From Mycobacterium sp. 852002-51057_SCH5723018 (GTDB lineage: Bacteria; Actinomycetota; Actinomycetes; Mycobacteriales; Mycobacteriaceae), in contig NZ_LZIR01000123.1 in assembly GCF_001667035.1 (NCBI RefSeq), positions 62,001 through 126,000 on the forward strand: a stretch of DNA of 64,000 nucleotides, written 5' to 3'. Below are positions 59,041-64,000 of this stretch, piece by piece; positions within the stretch are counted from its first letter, which is position 1, and each line of letters begins with the position of its first letter. The translations under genes were made by a program, and so were the position numbers. The notes beneath the pieces were generated by a model. It made no database searches, had not been told where the DNA came from, and saw only the letters and a program-made list of their open reading frames with translations.

Positions 59041-59352
59041 TCAAGCCTTGCACGGGGGTTTCGGGGGCCAGCCAGGCCCGTAGTAGCAGTCCATAGGTCC
59101 CTGTACCACCTCGCCGATTGGCAAACTCGGGTCGTCTATCCGGGGATTGTGCCAGTCGTGGCACGCGGTCATATCCCAATCCCCAACGACATGTCCGGGT
59201 AGGGGTTGCCCTGGACACCAACAGCTGGGTTGTGTGCAACCGGGAGGGTAGGCCTGGGCGGTACCTGCGGCCAGACCCAGACCGGCTACCGCGACGCCGC
59301 CCGACAGCAGCGTCCCGGCAATGATCCGCGTCAGGGGGTGAGAGGTGTTCAT
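59041..59352 (-). CDS. Small secreted Cys/Trp/Pro-rich protein
   Basis: The 103-residue precursor has a Sec signal (IIAGTLLSGGVAVAGLGLAA, then GTAQA before YPPG). The mature part is about 67 residues with six cysteines (GCTQPSCWCPG, ACHDWH, DCYYGPG, PPCKA) and many Pro and Trp residues, likely disulfide-bonded outside the cell. The start is the ATG at 59352 with AAGGAA ahead. It resembles short mycobacterial secreted proteins of unknown role. The upstream frame to 59598 overlaps the next gene and is rejected. Confidence 0.8.
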   Translation of the reverse strand: MNTSHPLTRIIAGTLLSGGVAVAGLGLAAGTAQAYPPGCTQPSCWCPGQPLPGHVVGDWDMTACHDWHNPRIDDPSLPIGEVVQGPMDCYYGPGWPPKPPCKA

Positions 59353-59495
59353 GGCCGGTTCCTTTCGCTTCTCCCATCCAAGAGCACGCCGGTAATGTGC
59401 CACAGACCGCTTGCGAAATTCTTGCGTTCGCTTGATTACCGATCCGCTGCGGGCGGTTGTCCGGTTCCGTCGACACCCTCGGGATAGTCGCCGTC

Positions 59496-59978
59496 TCAAG
59501 GGGTCAAAGGTTGCGGGGGCTCGTAATCCCACGGGTCGCCGGGTGAGCGTCGTCGGCGGCGGACCACGGCGATCAGCACGCCAACGGCCAAGGCGCAACC
59601 CACCCCGAGGTAAATGGGCGGCACCAACCAGGCGTCCGCGACCGCCTCACGGCCCCGAATGTGGACGTCGATGTCATGACCGATGTCGCTGAACTTCGCA
59701 CCCGAAATATGCATCGAAATTTCGTATGTGCGGGGCGTGTTTGCAATCGCGCCGAAACAGCTGTCGCGATCAGGTTTCCACGGGAACGGTATCGGTTGTC
59801 GTACGCTACGAGTGGACGGATTGTGATGGCACTCAAGGACTGTCATTCGAGCGGCAGAGCCGGAGTGCTGGGCCCACAAGTTATACGCCCCGTAGCCGAT
59901 AAGCGCGAGCGATAGCAATGACAAGAGAATGAGAGCGCCCAGGCCGAGGCGGCCTCGACGTCGGCTGCTCTGTGCCAT
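59496..59978 (-). CDS. Two-helix membrane protein of unknown function
   Basis: The 160-residue protein has a basic N-terminus, one helix (LGALILLSLLSLALIGYGAY) and an external domain of about 75 residues with two cysteines (VLECHHNPS, DSCFGAI). A second helix (IYLGVGCALAVGVLIAVV) and a cytosolic Arg/Pro tail follow. I recognise no family. It lies upstream of the small secreted protein gene on the same strand (143 nt apart). Confidence 0.7.
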   Translation of the reverse strand: MAQSSRRRGRLGLGALILLSLLSLALIGYGAYNLWAQHSGSAARMTVLECHHNPSTRSVRQPIPFPWKPDRDSCFGAIANTPRTYEISMHISGAKFSDIGHDIDVHIRGREAVADAWLVPPIYLGVGCALAVGVLIAVVRRRRRSPGDPWDYEPPQPLTP

Positions 59979-60250
59979 CCTGATCCTCCTGAACGGTCGT
60001 CGCTGACCTCGGCTGTGTTGGCGGTGGATTCTTGGAGGCTAGCTTCCAGCTAACTCTGACTAGGTTAAACGCGAGGTCTGGGCGGAACCGGTGGAAATCC
60101 GCACAAGGGGCACCGCGCTTTTGTTAGGTTTTGACACCTACGCGCCGAGCTAAGGCTGCCCATGACCGGTTTGTTGTGTCCGTCCGTCGCCGCCGGGATC
60201 GCCATTGCCATGTTCGGCTTCTGGGCGGCCTCGGCGTTCGTGAAGTTGAC

Positions 60251-61237
60251 GTGACGCTCAGAGACTACGAACAGCGGTATGTGCCAGAGCTGCAGTCGGC
60301 GCTCGGCGAGCCCATCCTGCGCGCCGTCCCGTTAAACGGCGCGGGCGTGGCGGCCCGAACGTCTTCTTTCGCCCGCAGCGCGATGTTTTGGCGGCCGTAC
60401 CTGCTGATCGACGGACGGCCTTACACCCGACTGCCATTCGCGGTGTTCCTAACCCTGACACCGACCCGCGTCGTGATTACTGAGACCAAACTGACCATGC
60501 GCGGCTCCGCGCCCCTGCTCGACGCTCCCATCCTCACCCTGCTGCGAGACGACGCGGAGGTAACTGCAACCCAAGGCCGCGACCGGGGGAGATCCGTGTG
60601 GAGGTATCGCCTGCGGTCCCGCGCTTCGACGGCAGAACTGGAACTGGAGCTGCGGCCCTTCGGAGGCATCGCGGCCGAGTTGGCCGACCAGCTGCGCGAC
60701 TTCTGCGCCGAGGCAGCACCTTCGCCGCCGCGGGCGGGGCAGCTTCCGCCCGGCTCCGGCCGCGGCCAGTTTTATTGGGACGGTCACGGTTGGAGTCCCC
60801 GGCCGCGGCATCGGATCCGGTTCGCGCCGTGGATGGCCGTCGCCGGCGTCTTGGTGGTGATCGCGGTGGCCTACTCCATCATCATGAAGGCCGTCCTTGG
60901 ACATGGCAGCCACACCACGTGGACACCGCCCCCGACGACACCCACCACTACGACATCCGTCCAGCACATGAGCACGCTGTTCTGCAAGCACACCGACCCC
61001 GCAGGTGCTCCGTACTACGTGCAGTTGCTCAACCCGACGGAACCCGGCACGTGCTCCGGACCCGACCAGCTCTACACGCAAGAGGAATTTCAAGCGATCC
61101 CTGGACTTACGTGGCAATGCGTGCTTGACAGTGATGTCGCGATTTCACAGATGCATGGCACAGCGTCGATCTATAGCGACGACTCGCCGGGCAGTATCAA
61201 GGCCGCGAAGCTGGTCTGCGCAAGTAACGGGCACTGA
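60251..61237 (+). CDS. Membrane protein with cytosolic N-terminal and exported C-terminal domains
   Basis: The protein is about 328 residues. The N-terminal 190 residues form an Arg-rich soluble domain (LRDYEQRYVPELQSALGEPI, FFARS-like and PLLDAPILTLLRDD segments). A GQFYWDGHGWSPRPRH stretch resembles a DUF2510-like Trp motif. One helix (AVAGVLVVIAVAYSIIMKAV), a Thr/Pro linker and an external domain with four cysteines (LFCKHTD, TCSGPD, WQCVLD, LVCASN) follow. The GTG at 60251 is the only good start near the domain, with a weak ribosome-binding site. No function assigned. Confidence 0.7.
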   Translation: MTLRDYEQRYVPELQSALGEPILRAVPLNGAGVAARTSSFARSAMFWRPYLLIDGRPYTRLPFAVFLTLTPTRVVITETKLTMRGSAPLLDAPILTLLRDDAEVTATQGRDRGRSVWRYRLRSRASTAELELELRPFGGIAAELADQLRDFCAEAAPSPPRAGQLPPGSGRGQFYWDGHGWSPRPRHRIRFAPWMAVAGVLVVIAVAYSIIMKAVLGHGSHTTWTPPPTTPTTTTSVQHMSTLFCKHTDPAGAPYYVQLLNPTEPGTCSGPDQLYTQEEFQAIPGLTWQCVLDSDVAISQMHGTASIYSDDSPGSIKAAKLVCASNGH

Positions 61238-61364
61238 CAACGCAAAACGCTGGCGCGTCAGAACGCGGATGTTGCTGGGGTACACCGCGTTCCTTCGGTC
61301 ATCCACTGGGTCATCGATGGCAAATCAGAAACTGGACCCACTGCTCGATGCGACGGTTCGGCGA

Positions 61365-62633
61365 TTACCACGGGCGTGAAGTCGCCCGGCTCTCTCCCGG
61401 GGTGAAGGTGACCGGCAGCGTGCCTAGCCCGGTCATGCTGGGGTTGCCGAGGTATTGGTGGACGCCGCTTTGGTCTACCTCGTAGTCGGGGACGCGGTCG
61501 AGGACCGCCTTGACCATCACCTCGGACATCAGGCGTGCCAGGTGCGATCCGATGCAGCGATGCGGCCCGAGCCCAAAGGCCAAGTGGCGGTTGGGTGTTC
61601 GGTCGAGGATGATCTCGTCGGGTCGGTCGAACTCGTGCTCGTCGTGGTTGGCGGACAGCCAGCTGATGACGACGCGGTCGTTTTTTCTCAAGTGTTGGCC
61701 GTTGAGCTCGACGTCGCGGGTCACCGTGCGGCTCAGGGTTTGGTTGACCGAGAAGTACCGCAGGAATTCGTCGGTGGCGGTGCGGTAGAGATCCGGGTGG
61801 TCGATGAGTTGTTGGCGCAGCTGCGGGTGGGTGCCCAGGTGCAGCAGGGTCAGCGCGGTCTGCGAGGTGGTGGTGTCGACGCCGCCGGCGATGAGGTTCC
61901 ACAGGATGTTGAGCAGCTGTTCGTCGGTGAGGCGCTGGCCGTCGAATTCGAATTGGATGAGGAAGCTGGTCAGGTCGTCTTCCGGCTTGGCCTTTCTGGT
62001 AGCCGCGAAGTCGAGGACGCCCTGCATCATGGCGGGGACTTCGGCGATGGCGCTCGCGTATTCCGGGCTATCCACGGGGAGGGCCATGACGGAGTGGAAG
62101 AGGTTGGCGTACAGGTGCCAGTTGTCGTAGGGCAGGCCCATCAGCTTCATGGTGAGGATGGCCGGGACCGGGCTGGCGTAGTCGAGGACGAGGTCCGTCT
62201 GTCCTTTTGCGGCCTGCTGGTCGAGGAACCAGTGGGCCGATTGCTCCATGAACGGCTTGAGTTTCTGGACGGCGCCGGGGGAGAAGAACGGTGCGAGGGC
62301 ATGCCGGAGCGTCTGGTGGTAGGGGCCGTCGACCTCGCCGATGCCGAGGGCCGGTTGGCCTTCGGGGCGGGGGACGCCCATCTCGCCCTGGTAGTCGACG
62401 CCGTTGGCGGCGTTGGGCTCGTACTTGTGGGAGAAGGTGTCGCCGTCGCGGGCGGTCCGGCTGACCGCGTCGTAGCTGCTGAGGAACCAGAAGCCGTCGT
62501 AGTTCTCGTTCCAGGCGACGGGGCACTTGCGTCGCAGGTCGGCGTTGATGGTGAGTTCGTTGAGGTTGAAATCGTCGGAGTGATGGTCGAAATCAACCAC
62601 GACATCGGCGCTGACGTCGGGACGGGTTGTCAT
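61365..62633 (-). CDS. Cytochrome P450, unrelated to the cluster pair
   Basis: The 422-residue P450 has the I-helix AGGVDTTTSQTALT, ExxR in DEFLRYFS, and the heme motif FGLGPHRCIGSHLAR with ligand Cys360. Its sequence is clearly different from the pair at 18-22 kb (FGLGPHRCIG against FGHGLHFCLG). It is a soluble monooxygenase for an unidentified substrate. ATG start at 62633, divergent from the VOC gene; the gap contains a CACTATCTT sequence also present in the cluster's 20-bp motif. Confidence 0.92.
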   Translation of the reverse strand: MTTRPDVSADVVVDFDHHSDDFNLNELTINADLRRKCPVAWNENYDGFWFLSSYDAVSRTARDGDTFSHKYEPNAANGVDYQGEMGVPRPEGQPALGIGEVDGPYHQTLRHALAPFFSPGAVQKLKPFMEQSAHWFLDQQAAKGQTDLVLDYASPVPAILTMKLMGLPYDNWHLYANLFHSVMALPVDSPEYASAIAEVPAMMQGVLDFAATRKAKPEDDLTSFLIQFEFDGQRLTDEQLLNILWNLIAGGVDTTTSQTALTLLHLGTHPQLRQQLIDHPDLYRTATDEFLRYFSVNQTLSRTVTRDVELNGQHLRKNDRVVISWLSANHDEHEFDRPDEIILDRTPNRHLAFGLGPHRCIGSHLARLMSEVMVKAVLDRVPDYEVDQSGVHQYLGNPSMTGLGTLPVTFTPGESRATSRPW

Positions 62634-62721
62634 CTGAAAGGTCCTCCACCGCGACGAGAGCTCGGCTTTCTACACTATCTTTGCATTATTACCCTCGTGG
62701 GTTCCGTCGAGAAAGGCCGCG

Positions 62722-63174
62722 ATGTGTAGCCACCGGACGACCTTCAACCATGTCGGATTGTGTGTCTCCGATCGCGAGCGCTCGCGGCGGTTCTACGAAT
62801 CGGTGCTTGGGTTTCAGTTCTGGTGGGAGCTTGATCCGCCCGACGGCCCCACCGCACAGCTTGTGCAGCTTCCCGAGCCTCTCGGCGTGCATGCGACCTA
62901 CTTGGTCCGCGACGGCTTTGTGCTCGAACTCATGGACTACTCGAAGCGTCAAGTTCACACGGGGTCGGAACGCGTCATGGATCAGATTGGCCTGACGCAC
63001 ATCTCGTTGTCGGTGTCTGATCTGGCCGGTGTGTTGGAGAATGTCGAGAAGTTCGGGGGAGCGGTGGTCGACGCGACCGTGACCGGGGCGATGGCGATGA
63101 TCCGCGATCCGGATGGGCAGCTGCTGGAATTGCTCTCCGATGGGTGGTTGGCGGCGTTGCCGCCTCGGCCTTAG
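62722..63174 (+). CDS. VOC-family (glyoxalase/dioxygenase fold) protein
   Basis: The 150-residue protein has two beta-alpha-beta-beta-beta modules: FNHVGLCVSDRERSRRFYES and GLTHISLSVSDLAGVLENVE. The candidate metal ligands are His in NHVGL, Glu in LELMD, His in THISL and Glu in LLELLS. This is the glyoxalase I, bleomycin-resistance or extradiol-dioxygenase fold; substrate unknown. Divergent from the P450 at 61365, a pairing that suggests a shared pathway. Confidence 0.85.
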   Translation: MCSHRTTFNHVGLCVSDRERSRRFYESVLGFQFWWELDPPDGPTAQLVQLPEPLGVHATYLVRDGFVLELMDYSKRQVHTGSERVMDQIGLTHISLSVSDLAGVLENVEKFGGAVVDATVTGAMAMIRDPDGQLLELLSDGWLAALPPRP

Positions 63175-63683
63175 CTCGGTTGCTGGCATTCGCTCGTTCG
63201 GAAAGCACCGACCGGCACAAAAAGTCGGAGCCCCCAGGATTGAACTCGCCTGACGTGCCTGGGAGGGAGGATAAAGCCTCTCCTCGCAGCGAGAATTAGC
63301 GACTGGTGATCACTGGAAGTAACTTGTGATCGTGAGTCAATTGTGGACAATTTGTGGGCACAACGGGATAACTCTGCTTCCCGACCAGCAGTGCGCTGGG
63401 TTGGCAGGGACAACCAAAAGCGGATTCGACAGAATCGTCAGCTGAATCAAGCAGCGTTCTTGACCCGGCGAGCGACTATAGACAGTGGTGCAGGGCGTTC
63501 AGAGATGTGACATTTGCAGATAACTCGCAGACACCCATACTATGCACCCGCGCAATGAATCGAATCAGCCCCACCAAGATCCGGTTAAGTCTCTTTGTTC
63601 GTCACATGAATCAACACTCAGGGCTTCAGGGCGCCCGACTGGTGGTCGCGCTCCCCACCGGGCCGGTTTGCGCACAAGGTCCT
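63175..63683. other. Largely empty region with tRNA-3'-end-like fragment
   Basis: No gene can be supported here. On the minus strand around 63220-63250 the sequence GAGTTCAATCCTGGGGGCTC resembles a tRNA T-arm and acceptor end. The T-stem has mismatches and no matching 5' acceptor half was found. AT-rich repeats with TTGTGGACAA and TTTGTGGGCACAA lie at 63340-63365. Confidence 0.35.
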
Positions 63684-63911
63684 CTACAACTCGAACCATT
63701 CAAGAGGGGGTCGCAATTGGCCGCCGCTGTGGCCGGCGGCGATGTGATGCTGTATCTCCTCTGCCAGGTCGGAGAGTTGCTCGCTCACGCTGGCCTCTGT
63801 CTCATCCCAAACGACAAGGCCTTCCGCATCAATCTCACCACTGGCGATAACCCGGCCGCGCGCTCTGTCTTCGATATGGAACTGTCTCGTCACGAGCTGC
63901 AATAATGCCAT
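63684..63911 (-). CDS. Small hypothetical protein
   Basis: This 75-residue acidic ORF (GRVIASGEIDAEGLVVWDET, EASVSEQLSDLAEEIQHHIA) is predicted helical at the C-terminus. I prefer it to the overlapping + strand frame (63507-63905) because its residue use looks like a folded protein. No family is recognised. Isolated near the window end. Confidence 0.4.
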   Translation of the reverse strand: MALLQLVTRQFHIEDRARGRVIASGEIDAEGLVVWDETEASVSEQLSDLAEEIQHHIAAGHSGGQLRPPLEWFEL

Positions 63912-64000
63912 ACGCCGACGGACCTGCCCCCTTTTCGGATCGCCGACCGGTATGCCGGTGGACGGCCTAGGCCGAAAGACCGGCAGTGATACGAGCTTCG

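Noticed and set aside
63507..63905. 132-codon + strand frame near the right edge
   Set aside because: Overlaps the more protein-like minus-strand ORF 63684-63911; its first part is low in conserved-looking sequence.
1..64000. CRISPR array
   Set aside because: No regularly spaced direct repeats of 25-40 nt were seen; repeated sequences are limited to operator-like motifs and gene paralogues.
1..64000. Complete tRNA or rRNA genes
   Set aside because: No cloverleaf with both acceptor halves or rRNA-like stretch was recognised; only the T-arm-like fragment near 63230.

Overview
The window is high-GC, densely coded DNA whose proteins are typical of a Mycobacterium. Evidence includes an LpqH-family lipoprotein, DUF732 and DUF1707 proteins, a cyclase-ATPase-LuxR regulator, an ECF41/SigJ-type sigma factor, transmembrane Ser/Thr kinases with proline-rich tails, several P450s and LLM flavin/F420 enzymes, and frequent GTG starts. 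From memory of M. tuberculosis, several genes look like neighbours from one chromosomal stretch (Rv2296 dhmA, Rv2295, Rv2294, Rv2291 sseB, Rv2287 yjcE, Rv2280). They appear here in descending Rv order, separated by blocks that tract lacks. A slow grower close to the M. avium complex would fit, but species cannot be fixed from the sequence alone.

Layout. 0.3-3.6 kb: large regulator. 3.7-10.8 kb: DoxX-like protein, bicupin, thiolase, secreted protein, CysQ, epoxide-hydrolase-type enzyme, hypothetical protein and amidohydrolase. 10.8-13.8 kb: haloalkane dehalogenase, DUF2652 protein and PatB-type aminotransferase. 13.8-22.4 kb: the most unusual part. Three enzyme families (dihydrodipicolinate-reductase-like dehydrogenase, LLM oxidoreductase, cytochrome P450) are each present twice, with an AveC-like membrane protein, a 38-residue membrane microprotein and a TetR regulator. 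22.4-31.5 kb: alpha/beta hydrolase, TetR with two operators, lipoprotein, M23 peptidase operon with a gene remnant, secreted nucleosidase-like protein, sulfurtransferase, DUF732 protein and glycosyltransferase. 31.5-33.7 kb: DUF1254 gene flanked by poorly coding DNA. 33.7-44.1 kb: XRE regulator/LLM pair, acetolactate-synthase-like enzyme/Rieske oxygenase/TetR, Rox-like FAD monooxygenase/TetR, solitary ATPase and cation/proton antiporter. 44.3-51.5 kb: ECF41 sigma factor with its SDR partner, chagasin-like lipoprotein, SDR/DUF1707 operon with divergent TetR, esterase and a DinB-like protein. 51.5-58.9 kb: vapBC, two receptor kinases flanking an FAD-linked oxidase, an APH-family kinase and hipBA. 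59-64 kb: small membrane/secreted proteins, a third P450, a VOC protein, and a mostly empty end with a tRNA-3'-end-like fragment.

How the genes may work together. The 13.8-22.4 kb block looks like one regulon: a 20-bp sequence recurs with one mismatch in two divergent promoters, and an 11-bp AT-rich motif lies ahead of three of its transcription units. It is likely a catabolic or tailoring route for a lipophilic substrate, which the sequence does not identify. Several other local circuits can be read directly: TetR or XRE genes with dyads between divergent promoters, an apparently leaderless vapBC promoter overlapped by TGGCGC repeats, hipBA with paired operators, and an ECF41 sigma factor with a near-consensus target promoter before its partner gene.
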